A stretch of DNA of 11,956 nt from the NCBI GenBank assembly GCA_025934475.1, contig JAICXZ010000035.1, positions 1-11,956 of the forward strand. The letters run 5' to 3'. Below, piece after piece: positions 1 to 7,368 of this stretch. Each line of letters begins with the position of its first letter. The first letter of the stretch is position 1. This stretch comes from Mucilaginibacter sp. (GTDB lineage Bacteria > Bacteroidota > Bacteroidia > Sphingobacteriales > Sphingobacteriaceae). The translations under genes and the position numbers were made by a program. The notes under the pieces are model-generated. The model saw only the letters and a list, made by a program, of their open reading frames with translations. It was not told the origin of the DNA and searched no databases.

Positions 1-483
1 AATGGTAAATTTCTCGGGTAATAGTTGAAATAATATCGGGTGCAGCGCCGCTTTATACATTAGCTGACGTTTCGCCAGTTTAACCATCTCTTTGTGGTCA
101 AAAATCAAATCAGGCATTTCGTTCAGCAGGAACCACTCGGCATGAAACTCGTCATTTAGTTGTTTCTCATACTTATTGATATCTCTCGGCGCGTAATATG
201 CTACAGAAAGCGTCCTTTCGACCGGGTCACGATTAGGTTTCCCAAATACATGAAACTGATCCATGTATACGTCATTGAGACCGGTGCGATACTCCAGGAT
301 TCGGTTGGCAGCATCTTCCGGAGATTCCGATGGCTGGATGAATCCACCTATAAGGCTCCATTTATTTTTTTCGGGTTCAATAGCACGCTGAACGAGCAGC
401 AGCTTAAGGTTCCATCCGTCAAAACCAAATATGATACAGTCTACGGCTACCAGGATACGTTTCTGGCCGGTATATCTCTGCAT
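1..483 (-). CDS. Nudix-domain transcriptional regulator (NrtR/AraR-like), 3' end outside the window
   Basis: The reading frame is open from the ATG at 481-483 to the window edge, giving 161 residues of an incomplete protein. The N-terminus MQRYTGQKRILVAVDCIIFG and the later PNRDP...SVAYYA stretch are typical of the Bacteroidota Nudix proteins that carry a C-terminal winged-helix DNA-binding domain. The visible sequence stops at LLPEKFTI, just where that domain normally starts, so the DNA-binding half is inferred. The Nudix box begins normally (G47-x5-E53-x7-R61), but the REUxEE core reads R61-I-L-E-Y65-R66-T-G68-L, so the metal-binding glutamates are gone. The protein therefore probably senses a nucleotide- or sugar-linked ligand and does not hydrolyse it. 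It is divergent from the Gfo/Idh/MocA dehydrogenase at 754, a common arrangement for a regulator and its target. A catalytically dead Nudix protein without DNA binding cannot be excluded. Confidence 0.85.
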   Translation of the reverse strand, partial: MQRYTGQKRILVAVDCIIFGFDGWNLKLLLVQRAIEPEKNKWSLIGGFIQPSESPEDAANRILEYRTGLNDVYMDQFHVFGKPNRDPVERTLSVAYYAPRDINKYEKQLNDEFHAEWFLLNEMPDLIFDHKEMVKLAKRQLMYKAALHPILFQLLPEKFTI

Positions 484-572
484 AGTATGATCAGGGTATT
501 ACAGGTGTAAAAATAATTCAGTGGTAATATTAAGGATACAATCTGTATTTCGCGCATTTAAATTAAACAATT

Positions 573-590
573 TTAAGAAACGTTTCTTAA
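573..590. promoter_or_regulatory. Perfect 18-bp palindrome, probable operator
   Basis: TTAAGAAACGTTTCTTAA is a perfect palindrome centred on CG in the divergent spacer, 90 bp before the Nudix regulator start and 163 bp before the dehydrogenase start. The AAACGTTT core with a central CG resembles operators of LacI/GalR-family regulators. The adjacent Nudix-type regulator is an equally plausible binder by position. The right half overlaps the -33 region of the candidate dehydrogenase promoter (583-615), which would suit repression. Confidence 0.55.
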
Positions 591-615
591 TTAAGACTTT
601 TATATTCTAGCTTTA
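583..615 (+). promoter_or_regulatory. Candidate Bacteroidota promoter for the dehydrogenase
   Basis: TAGCTTTA at 608-615 matches the -7 consensus TAnnTTTG at all but the last base. A TTTC at 583-586 sits 21 bp upstream in the -33 position. Transcription would start near 622, so the TTGATT/AATCAA repeat block would lie in the 5' leader. The -33 match is imperfect, so this is tentative. Confidence 0.3.
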
Positions 616-625
616 CCCTGCAGGG

Positions 626-750
626 AGTTGATTAAGTTTAATGGTTGATTAAGTTGATTGGGCTGGCTAATCTTCAATTAATCGGGCTTAACTTAATCAA
701 CTTGACCAAAACTCAATCAACTAAATCAACTTAATCTAACCCAATCAACT
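626..750. repeat. TTGATT/AATCAA word-repeat block with inverted arms
   Basis: TTGATT occurs at 628-633, 645-650 and 654-659. Its complement AATCAA occurs at 695-700, 715-720, 724-729 and 743-748, ending four bases before the ATG at 754. The longest exact arms are AGTTGATTAAGTT (626-638) and its reverse complement at 690-702. Because the arms are made of the same word, several registers of pairing are possible. It may be a dispersed intergenic repeat of the genome. Its position also makes it a possible leader structure of the dehydrogenase mRNA. Confidence 0.65.
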
Positions 751-753
751 AAC

Positions 754-1941
754 ATGAAAATAGCCATGCTTGGTTCGGGCTTTATCGCCCGCTTCTATGC
801 CGACTCCCTCGCGGCACAACGACGAAAAGATACTTTGGTAAGCGTTTATTCGCGCAGCGCTGAAAGGGCAGCGAAATTTGCCAGCGACTACGGTTTACCG
901 CACTCCAGTGATAATATGGACGAGGTGGTTGGTCACCCGGAAGTAGATGTAGTTGTAATTGCTCTATCCAATGAGCTTCACCTCCCTGCTGTTGAGGCTT
1001 GTGCCAGGGCTGGTAAGCATGTACTATGCACAAAACCCCTTGGCCGAACCGGCGCTGAAGCAAAGCAAATGCTGGAGATGGTTGAAAAGGCAGGCATCAT
1101 GGGCGGCTACCTGGAAGATCTTTGCTATACACCTAAGTTTCTGAAGTCATTAGCGAGCGTTAAAGCTGGCAGCATTGGCCGCGTGCTTTGGGCCAAATCA
1201 CGCGAAACACACCCCGGACCACACAGCGATTGGTTCTGGAACCTGGAACTATCAGGTGGTGGCGCCATCGTCGACCTGGGCTGCCATTGTATTGAAATAT
1301 CAAGGAATTTTATTGGCAAAGACATTAAGCCCGTTGAGGTGATGTGCTGGGCAGCAACGCAGGTTCACCCAATCGCTGCCGAGGATCATGCTATCGGCCT
1401 GGTGAAGTATGCTAACGGCGTAATCGGCCAGTTTGAAGTGAGCTGGTGTTTCCGCGGCGGCATGGACCTGCGCGACGAGGTAATGGGTAGCGAAGGGACA
1501 ATCTGGCTCAACAACTTTCTGCGCACGGGGTTTGAAATGTTCAGTACCGGCAAGGGCACCAACTATGTGGCTGAGAAAGCCGAATCATCAAGCGGCTGGC
1601 TGTTCCCCGTTGGTGACGAAGTACACGAACTAGGCTACAGCCACATGTTTACCGATATGTTTGAGTCGATCGAGAATAAACGCGGGCCGCATGAAAGCTT
1701 TTATGATGGTTATGTGGTGAATTGCATCATTGATGCGGCCTACCGTTCAGCAAAATCGCGTCAATGGGAGCCGGTACAACTGGATGACTGGCGCGGCCGC
1801 ACCGATGTAACCGAGGGACACGACTTCACCTCATACGATGAAACATATTACCTGATCAAAGAAGAAATTCTGCCCAATGGCGAAAAGAAATTGATCCTGA
1901 AGGATAAGAAGACCGGTGAGGTTGTGCGTCGTGATTTGTGA
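754..1941 (+). CDS. Gfo/Idh/MocA-family NAD(P)-dependent oxidoreductase
   Basis: This 395-residue protein has the family layout: an N-terminal Rossmann fold with GSGFIA at 7-12, the cofactor/substrate motif CTKPLGRT at 92-99 (K94 is the usual EKP lysine, with T in place of E), then the C-terminal alpha/beta substrate domain with GGGAIVDLGCHCIE at 168-181. D174 and H178 of that motif are the usual catalytic pair. Members oxidise or reduce sugars, inositols and sugar derivatives with NAD(P); the substrate cannot be read from the sequence. There is no signal peptide, so it is probably cytoplasmic. The chosen ATG lies directly before the Rossmann strand and no better start exists. It is divergent from a Nudix-type regulator and shares a palindrome-containing spacer with it, suggesting control by a sugar-related signal. 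A hairpin follows its stop. Confidence 0.92.
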   Translation: MKIAMLGSGFIARFYADSLAAQRRKDTLVSVYSRSAERAAKFASDYGLPHSSDNMDEVVGHPEVDVVVIALSNELHLPAVEACARAGKHVLCTKPLGRTGAEAKQMLEMVEKAGIMGGYLEDLCYTPKFLKSLASVKAGSIGRVLWAKSRETHPGPHSDWFWNLELSGGGAIVDLGCHCIEISRNFIGKDIKPVEVMCWAATQVHPIAAEDHAIGLVKYANGVIGQFEVSWCFRGGMDLRDEVMGSEGTIWLNNFLRTGFEMFSTGKGTNYVAEKAESSSGWLFPVGDEVHELGYSHMFTDMFESIENKRGPHESFYDGYVVNCIIDAAYRSAKSRQWEPVQLDDWRGRTDVTEGHDFTSYDETYYLIKEEILPNGEKKLILKDKKTGEVVRRDL

Positions 1942-1964
1942 TTAGTTAACTGGAAAATTATTCG

Positions 1965-1994
1965 ATAGCGATGGGTTCTGAAACCCATCGCTAT
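1965..1994. terminator. Hairpin terminator between convergent genes, probably bidirectional
   Basis: ATAGCGATGGGTT (1965-1977) pairs perfectly with AACCCATCGCTAT (1982-1994) across a 4-base loop: a 13-bp stem. T-rich sequence follows on both strands (TATTCTTCC on the plus strand, AATAATTTTCC on the minus strand). It lies between the stops of the dehydrogenase and the ABC exporter operon, so it probably ends both transcripts. Confidence 0.8.
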
Positions 1995-2038
1995 TATTCT
2001 TCCATGATCACCAAGTTAACTGGTTAACAAATCAATAG

Positions 2039-3838
2039 TTAACTAACGCGTTTCCCATGCAGCAACATATCTATAGCATGGTCCAGCGAACCGGCTGCTA
2101 TCACTTCACCTGAGTTCACAAAGTAAATCTCGTCAGCATTTTGGATAGTATTAAGCCTGTGTGCTATGATAACGCGCGTGGTTGTCTCAGGTAATCGTTC
2201 AAGAATATCGCTCAGTAGCTGTTCTGTGATCGTATCGATATTGGCGGTAGCTTCATCCAGGATCAATATTTCCGGGTTGCGCAATACAGCACGCATAAAG
2301 GCTATCAATTGTTTCTGACCTAAACTGATGCTATCCCCGGCGGAAAGCACTTTAGTTTCCAACCCTTCGTCGAATATTGCCACCAGTTCACCAAGATTGG
2401 ATTCTTTTAATACGGCTTCTAATTGCTTATCAGTATAATTTTTATACTGCTCGTTGCCGTATAGGATATTTTCCTTTACCGTGCCGGTGAACAGGAAGGG
2501 TTCCTGCAAAATGAAACCAATCTTTTTGGTACGTTCTTCCGGCTCCAGCGACCGTATGTCCTTCCCATTCATTAAAACAGTTCCTTGAGTTGGGTCATAC
2601 AAACGCGCTATCAACGAAGCAGTTGTAGTCTTTCCGCCACCGGTAGGCCCCACGAGCGCATAGGTTTTACCAGACTCCATTTTGAAGCAAACATTATGCA
2701 GTATTTCGCTGCCGCCCGGGTAAGCGAAATGCACATGTCGAAATTCGAGCAAGGCCTCTGAAGCTTCCGGCTTGGTATCTTTTATCGTTACCAGGTTGGT
2801 ATCCAAACCAAGGATACCCGATACCCGGTCCCAGGCCGCCATGGCGGTTTGGAAGGTTGTCCACAAGGTCGCCAGTTGCCTTAAGGGGTTATAGAAGCTG
2901 TTGGCATAGGTCAAATAGGCAATAAGCAATCCGATCGAAAAAACCCCATAATCCTTGTAGTTCATGATGGTAATGGCCGACTCTTTAGTCGATATCAGAT
3001 GTATCCCATAAGCCAGCACAATTAGTTGTGCTACACCCGCCAGCAACGAATAAACCGGTAAGAAGATATTGTTAGCGATACCGGCCTTGACAGCTGTCTT
3101 GTAATTATTCTCATTCGCGCTATCAAAACGTTTGCGGAAGTAATCCCGGCGATTAAATGCAATGATCACTTTAAAATTGTTCAGGCTTTCCTGTATCTCG
3201 GCGCTCATACCGCCGGTGCTTTTCAGGCTGGCCGCATTTTTGCGTTTTATCCACTGTGATAGTACTTTGGTAATGATCCAGGCTACTGCACCGGGAGCAA
3301 CAGTAGCCAACCCTAACTTAAAGTTGATGCACAGCAGAAATACCCCTGCGCCCACCATGGTAGATAAGTTACCAATAAACTGCATCAACGACTGCGAAAA
3401 GAAAGTATTGATCTTATCAGTATCGTTGTTCACCCTCGATATCAGGTCGCCGGTTTTGTTTTGATTAAAGAATGCAACAGGCAATAGTTGTATTTTATTG
3501 AATATGGCATTACGCAGTGTGTATAGCATCCGCTGACCTACGCCACCCATCAATATGGTTTGCAGGTAGCTGGCAACAAGGCCGCATATATACATGCCCA
3601 GCAAAATTGCCGAATAAACCAGCACGCCGTGATAATCATGCGGTATAACATATTTATCTATCGCATGGCCAATTAAAAGCGGCCCAACGAGGTTTACACC
3701 CGAGTTGATTAGAATGGCAAAAAGGGCCATCCACAACACCGTTCGCTCGTGCCTGATCAGTTCCAGCAGCTTTTTCAGTGCCGCCAGGGTAGATAGTTTT
3801 TCCTGCTGCTCTGAAAGTTTATTTAGATCGTAATTCAT
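2039..3838 (-). CDS. ABC exporter half-transporter, subunit with the consensus Walker B/H-loop
   Basis: This 599-residue protein has an N-terminal exporter-type membrane domain (about six helices, roughly 33-318) and a C-terminal ATPase. Visible motifs: aromatic A-loop Y373, Walker A GPTGGGKT 397-404, Q-loop Q445, signature ISLGQ 504-508, Walker B ILILDE 524-529 with catalytic E529, and H-loop H560. The signature departs from LSGGQ, while Walker B and the switch histidine are intact. Its partner at 3819-5582 shows the opposite pattern, so the two should form a heterodimer of the TM287/288 or BmrCD type, with one active and one degenerate ATP site. The ATG at 3838 lies 20 bp inside the end of the partner gene, indicating translational coupling. 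Such pairs export drugs, lipids or peptides across the inner membrane; the cargo is unknown and no neighbour suggests one. Confidence 0.93.
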   Translation of the reverse strand: MNYDLNKLSEQQEKLSTLAALKKLLELIRHERTVLWMALFAILINSGVNLVGPLLIGHAIDKYVIPHDYHGVLVYSAILLGMYICGLVASYLQTILMGGVGQRMLYTLRNAIFNKIQLLPVAFFNQNKTGDLISRVNNDTDKINTFFSQSLMQFIGNLSTMVGAGVFLLCINFKLGLATVAPGAVAWIITKVLSQWIKRKNAASLKSTGGMSAEIQESLNNFKVIIAFNRRDYFRKRFDSANENNYKTAVKAGIANNIFLPVYSLLAGVAQLIVLAYGIHLISTKESAITIMNYKDYGVFSIGLLIAYLTYANSFYNPLRQLATLWTTFQTAMAAWDRVSGILGLDTNLVTIKDTKPEASEALLEFRHVHFAYPGGSEILHNVCFKMESGKTYALVGPTGGGKTTTASLIARLYDPTQGTVLMNGKDIRSLEPEERTKKIGFILQEPFLFTGTVKENILYGNEQYKNYTDKQLEAVLKESNLGELVAIFDEGLETKVLSAGDSISLGQKQLIAFMRAVLRNPEILILDEATANIDTITEQLLSDILERLPETTTRVIIAHRLNTIQNADEIYFVNSGEVIAAGSLDHAIDMLLHGKRVS

Positions 3839-5582
3839 AGTTGCTGGTACTTTGTTGTGAGTTAAAAATCTGCACGTATTCGGTGCAGATATGCATCAGT
3901 TCGTCGTGTTTGCCCACGGCCACTATTTCGCCTTCCATCAATAGGATGATCTGGTCGTAATGCTCAACTGAAGCTATTTTCTGGGTTACTGAGATCAGTG
4001 TTAAGCCGGGATAATTTTGCTGTACATTTTGCAGTATCTTCTTTTCAGTATTGCCGTCTACACGTGCTGTAAAATCGTCCAAAAGCAACACTTTGGGATC
4101 CAACGCCAACGCCCTCGCTAACATAATACGCTGTTTCTGCCCGCCCGAAAGGTTCGATCCGCGTTCTGAAACTATCGTGCTCAATTTATCCGGCAATGCA
4201 TCTACGAAATCGTGCAATTCGGCTGTATCGATAGCTTTTTGAAGGGATTCGTCCGTGACGGTATCACTGAATGCTATATTCTCCCGGATACTCATATTAA
4301 ATATGATACTATCCTGGAACACAAACCCTACCTGGCTATGGAAAGATTCGCTGTTATATTCATCGATTCCGCGGCCATCAAACAATACTTCACCCGAATT
4401 GGGTTTGATCAAATCGGTCATCAGGTAGAGTAATTGCGTTTTTCCGGCGGCCGTCGGCCCAATCACCGCGATCTTGGAGCCCGCTTTCACTTTAAAGGAT
4501 ATATCTTTTAAAGCAGGTTTTTGGCCGTAAACAAGGTTTACATTCTTCAGCTCAACATCGCCATGTAACGGCTTGATAATCGTACCTGTTTCTGTTGGAT
4601 CGGGCGATTCTATCACAGCGGTAATGCGTTCGTAGGAAGCGGTAGCCTGGGCGATGATATTGCTCATGAATCCAATAACCAGGATGGGGAATATCAACAG
4701 CATCAAGTAGCTGTTAAAAGCCGCAAAATCGCCCAGCGACATGGTATTTGCGATTACAAAATGACCACCCAGCGCCAGGATAGTCAGTGTGGCAACATTA
4801 GCTGTGAACGTGATAACCGGGATAAGGCCCGAAAAAAGCCGAATTATCTTTAACCCCAGGTCCCTTGCCTGGGTATTGGCCTTCAAAAACTTATCAAACT
4901 CCAATTGCTGTGAATTGATCACCCGAATCAAAGCTGAGCCGAGTATGCTTTCATTGATCACTTTATTCAGCCAGTCATAAACCGCAAACCGCTGTTTAAA
5001 TACAACCCTCACCTTTTTGAGCACCACAGCAAACGTAATACCGATAATGGGGATGATGGCAATAACGCATAGCGCTAGCTTCCAGTTGATGGTAAGCAGC
5101 ATCACGCTGGCGCCGACAATAATAAATATGGACGACACAATCGAAACCAAAGCCTGGGAAACAAACAATTTAATCGAGTCAACGTCCGCGGTAAGGTTGG
5201 TTAATAGTTTTGACGGATTCAACTTATCGATAGCAGTACTGCTCTGCTGCGATATCTTGAACGAAAGCTTGGTGCGTAGATCGCGTGCTACCTTTTCGGA
5301 AGCGCACGTTTGGATAATACTTTGCAGATACGAGAATATGAAAACAGCCACAATGGCAGCAACGAATTTTATTAGAGTCGGATTAAGATCAAAGTGTATA
5401 TGCGTAAACACACTGCGGCCATAATCATCTATTCCATGACCGATGATCTTAGGCATCCATAAGGTTATTGAGTTACTGAACAGTGCAAACAAAACCAGGA
5501 TGAACAACAATCCTCTATAGGGTTTCAACAGGCTCGAAATGCGTGGCTTCTTTTCAGTTTGCGGTTTATTCTTCTCAGGCAT
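3819..5582 (-). CDS. ABC exporter half-transporter, subunit with degenerate Walker B/H-loop
   Basis: This 587-residue protein is the first gene of the exporter operon. The membrane domain spans roughly 24-306. The ATPase has Walker A GPTAAGKT 375-382, Q-loop Q423, a canonical LSGGQ 478-482, and Walker B VLLLDD 498-503, where D503 replaces the catalytic glutamate. Q534 stands where the switch histidine should be. These are the substitutions known from the degenerate subunit of heterodimeric exporters such as TM287. The intact LSGGQ would complete the hydrolytic site of the partner. The start is the only good ATG ahead of the basic N-terminus (MPEKNKPQTEKK). The gene is divergent from the GNAT acetyltransferase at 5793. 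Confidence 0.93.
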   Translation of the reverse strand: MPEKNKPQTEKKPRISSLLKPYRGLLFILVLFALFSNSITLWMPKIIGHGIDDYGRSVFTHIHFDLNPTLIKFVAAIVAVFIFSYLQSIIQTCASEKVARDLRTKLSFKISQQSSTAIDKLNPSKLLTNLTADVDSIKLFVSQALVSIVSSIFIIVGASVMLLTINWKLALCVIAIIPIIGITFAVVLKKVRVVFKQRFAVYDWLNKVINESILGSALIRVINSQQLEFDKFLKANTQARDLGLKIIRLFSGLIPVITFTANVATLTILALGGHFVIANTMSLGDFAAFNSYLMLLIFPILVIGFMSNIIAQATASYERITAVIESPDPTETGTIIKPLHGDVELKNVNLVYGQKPALKDISFKVKAGSKIAVIGPTAAGKTQLLYLMTDLIKPNSGEVLFDGRGIDEYNSESFHSQVGFVFQDSIIFNMSIRENIAFSDTVTDESLQKAIDTAELHDFVDALPDKLSTIVSERGSNLSGGQKQRIMLARALALDPKVLLLDDFTARVDGNTEKKILQNVQQNYPGLTLISVTQKIASVEHYDQIILLMEGEIVAVGKHDELMHICTEYVQIFNSQQSTSNYELRSK

Positions 5583-5617
5583 AGGCGGGGTTTATTGTTG
5601 TTTTTATGTCAGTTAAG

Positions 5618-5625
5618 CAAAAATA
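5618..5625 (-). promoter_or_regulatory. Candidate -7 element for the ABC exporter operon
   Basis: Read on the minus strand this is TATTTTTG, a full match to the Bacteroidota -7 consensus TAnnTTTG, 36 bp before the operon start. I see no clear TTTG at the -33 position, so the call is tentative. Confidence 0.3.
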
Positions 5626-5731
5626 ATGATGCATTCTTATGGTCGTGCATAAAATAAACTATAATTTCATGGCCATACTAAGGCAGACGAACAAGCCGTT
5701 TAAATATTTTAAACTATTTTGTTTTACGTTC

Positions 5732-5779
5732 TACGTGGTAAGTTATACGTCTGCCAAACCACGTAAAAGGTATAACTTA
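5732..5779. repeat. Two interleaved inverted repeats upstream of the GNAT gene
   Basis: TACGTGGT (5732-5739) is the complement of ACCACGTA (5758-5765). TAAGTTATAC (5739-5748) is the complement of GTATAACTTA (5770-5779). The order a-b-a'-b' means the two hairpins are mutually exclusive. The last arm ends 13 bases before the ATG at 5793. It may be a leader structure, an operator pair or a dispersed TACGT-type repeat. Confidence 0.6.
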
Positions 5780-5792
5780 ATATGTACAACTC

Positions 5793-6404
5793 ATGCCTGC
5801 CAGCTATAATTCTCAAGCCGAATACGTGCTCGAAGACGAACGTGTCCTTTTAAGACCACTTCACGAATCCGATATTCAATACTTCCTCCCCTATGCTATC
5901 AGCGAGCCTGACACCTGGAAATATTCGGGCATCAGCGCACATGGCGAGGAGCGCATGAAAGCCTATATTCGGGCCGCCTTAAACGGGCGCAAAGCCGGCA
6001 CACAATATCCTTTTATCGTATTCGACAAGCAAACACAGGAATATGCAGGAAGCTCCCGCTTCTACGATATTCAACCTGATAATGCCTCCCTGCAATTGGG
6101 CTATACCTGGTATGGCGAAAAATTCAGAGGCTCCGGACTAAACAAACATTGCAAATTTCTGCTATTACAATTTGCATTCGAAACATTGGACATGTACCGC
6201 GTTGAATTTAGGGCCGATGCGCGTAACGAACGCAGTATTGCGGCTATGAGGAGCATTGGCTGTACCGTAGAAGGTATTTTACGCAGTGCGATGTGGCTTG
6301 AGGGCGGTGGCCGCCGCAATTCCATTGTACTAAGCATTCTGAAAGAAGAATGGGAAAGCGGCGTGAAAGACAATCTTTTCTCTAAGTTAAAAGCAGAAAG
6401 CTAA
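5793..6404 (+). CDS. GNAT-family N-acetyltransferase (RimJ/RimL type)
   Basis: The 203-residue protein has the RimJ/RimL-type GNAT arrangement. It opens with VLEDERVLLRPLHESD (12-27), the usual first strand and acidic turn. The acetyl-CoA pyrophosphate loop is RGSGLN at 112-117. The later motif is ADARNERSIAAMRSIGC (141-157), in which the Asn and the Arg-Ser-Ile-Ala-Ala-Met helix are typical of this subgroup. Such enzymes transfer acetyl from acetyl-CoA to a protein N-terminus, amino acid, polyamine or antibiotic amine; the acceptor is not deducible. It is cytoplasmic. The ATG at 5793 is preferred because the one at 5782 is out of frame. The last five codons and the stop lie inside a duplicated 14-bp unit that also feeds a hairpin, so the KAES tail may have been created by that element. 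Confidence 0.9.
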   Translation: MPASYNSQAEYVLEDERVLLRPLHESDIQYFLPYAISEPDTWKYSGISAHGEERMKAYIRAALNGRKAGTQYPFIVFDKQTQEYAGSSRFYDIQPDNASLQLGYTWYGEKFRGSGLNKHCKFLLLQFAFETLDMYRVEFRADARNERSIAAMRSIGCTVEGILRSAMWLEGGGRRNSIVLSILKEEWESGVKDNLFSKLKAES

Positions 6405-6444
6405 AAGCAGAAAGCTTTGGACTTTTAGCTTTCTGCTTTTAGCT
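6388..6444. repeat. Tandem plus inverted 14-bp unit forming an 18-bp terminator-like hairpin
   Basis: The unit TAAAAGCAGAAAGC occurs in tandem at 6388-6401 and 6402-6415, and inverted at 6428-6441. AGCTAAAAGCAGAAAGCT (6399-6416) pairs perfectly with 6427-6444 across a 10-base loop. The first copy encodes the end of the GNAT protein and the second begins with the TAA stop. There is no T-tract after the stem, so termination is plausible but not assured. The inverted copy could pair with either direct copy. Confidence 0.75.
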
Positions 6445-6496
6445 CCCCCACCGAATGCCGTTAAAGTAATTTTTAGTTACCCAGGGTAAAATCTTG

Positions 6497-6527
6497 TTTG
6501 GCAGTTTCGGAATTATTGCTAAATTGG
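6497..6527 (+). promoter_or_regulatory. Bacteroidota-type promoter for the oxidoreductase
   Basis: TTTG at 6497-6500 and TAAATTGG at 6520-6527 (seven of eight bases of TAnnTTTG) are separated by 19 bp, the spacing expected for the Bacteroidota primary sigma factor. This gives a leader of about 60 bases. An 8-bp inverted repeat, GTTTCGGA (6504-6511) / TCCGAAAC (6549-6556), brackets the -7 region and could be a regulator site. Confidence 0.5.
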
Positions 6528-6594
6528 GGTCAGACTACTAGCCGATCCTCCGAAACCAACTTAAACTTAATTACCAGACAGAGCCAATCACCTG

Positions 6595-7260
6595 ATGGAG
6601 AAACATATTGTTAAAGTGTTGCAAACCGATTTTGTAACACATAACGTAAAACGTTTTATTATTGAAAAACCTGCCGGCTATACCTTTATCCCCGGTCAGG
6701 CTACAGACGTTTCAATTAACAAACCCGGTCTTGAAAACGAGTTACGGCCTTTTACCTTCACCAACACAAACGACGAGGATCATCTCGAATTTACAATAAA
6801 AATATATACCTCCCACGGAGGTGTGACTTCTAAGCTACTCGACGTAAATGAAGGCGACGAGCTAATCATCCACGAAGTTTTTGGAGCCATACAATACCGC
6901 GGCCCTGGCCTGTTTCTTGCAGGCGGAGCCGGTATCACGCCTTTTCTGGCTATTTTCCGCGAACTAAGGCGGAATAATCAGTTGAATGGTAATGCATTAT
7001 TCTTTGCCAACAGGACTGAAAAAGATGTTATTCTGCACGAGGAGCTTAACGACATGCTCGGCGACAACTACGTCGATATCCTGTCCGAACCAACCGCCCC
7101 CCAACTTCCAGCCTTTATCGAAATGAAAATGCTGAAGGACCAGGTACTCAAAGGCGTCAATCTTTTCTATGTTTGCGGGCCAGATAAGTTTATCGAGATC
7201 ATGACGGAAAACCTCATGTCACTGGGAATACGTAAAAGCCAGGTGGTTATTGAGCTGTAA
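6595..7260 (+). CDS. Ferredoxin-NADP reductase-like FAD/NAD(P)-binding oxidoreductase
   Basis: The 221-residue protein has the two-domain FNR fold. The FAD-binding barrel carries RPFTF at 51-55 (the RxYS-type flavin motif) and GVTSKL at 76-81 (FAD pyrophosphate loop). The nucleotide-binding domain carries AGGAGITPF at 109-117 and VCGPD at 193-197. No cysteine cluster for a 2Fe-2S centre is present and no ferredoxin gene is adjacent, so it is a single-component flavoprotein reductase. It would pass electrons between NAD(P)H and an unknown soluble partner. The C-terminus ends VVIEL without the aromatic residue that stacks on FAD in plant-type FNR, which may affect pyridine-nucleotide choice. 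It has its own promoter, and the PAS-domain gene follows after 108 bp on the same strand. Confidence 0.88.
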   Translation: MEKHIVKVLQTDFVTHNVKRFIIEKPAGYTFIPGQATDVSINKPGLENELRPFTFTNTNDEDHLEFTIKIYTSHGGVTSKLLDVNEGDELIIHEVFGAIQYRGPGLFLAGGAGITPFLAIFRELRRNNQLNGNALFFANRTEKDVILHEELNDMLGDNYVDILSEPTAPQLPAFIEMKMLKDQVLKGVNLFYVCGPDKFIEIMTENLMSLGIRKSQVVIEL

Positions 7261-7368
7261 TTTGGCCTCTTAAATCCAGTTAGTGTGGGTTAAAAACTAG
7301 CTTAAACAGCCACAGCAACCTGTAAATCCATTTTTACGTATTAGGATAAAAATTCACCGTCTGATAAA

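Noticed and set aside
160..510. Plus-strand open frame of 116 codons
   Set aside because: It is antisense to the Nudix regulator, whose conserved motifs read cleanly on the minus strand.
626..750. CRISPR-like repeat array
   Set aside because: The repeated words are only 6-13 bp, spacing is irregular, both orientations occur and no cas gene is present.
5017..5424. Plus-strand open frame of 135 codons
   Set aside because: It is antisense to the membrane domain of the ABC subunit; its apparent order reflects the hydrophobic codons on the other strand.
7261..7368. Possible promoter or terminator between the oxidoreductase and the PAS gene
   Set aside because: No convincing TAnnTTTG element or stem of useful length was found, so read-through from the oxidoreductase is equally likely.
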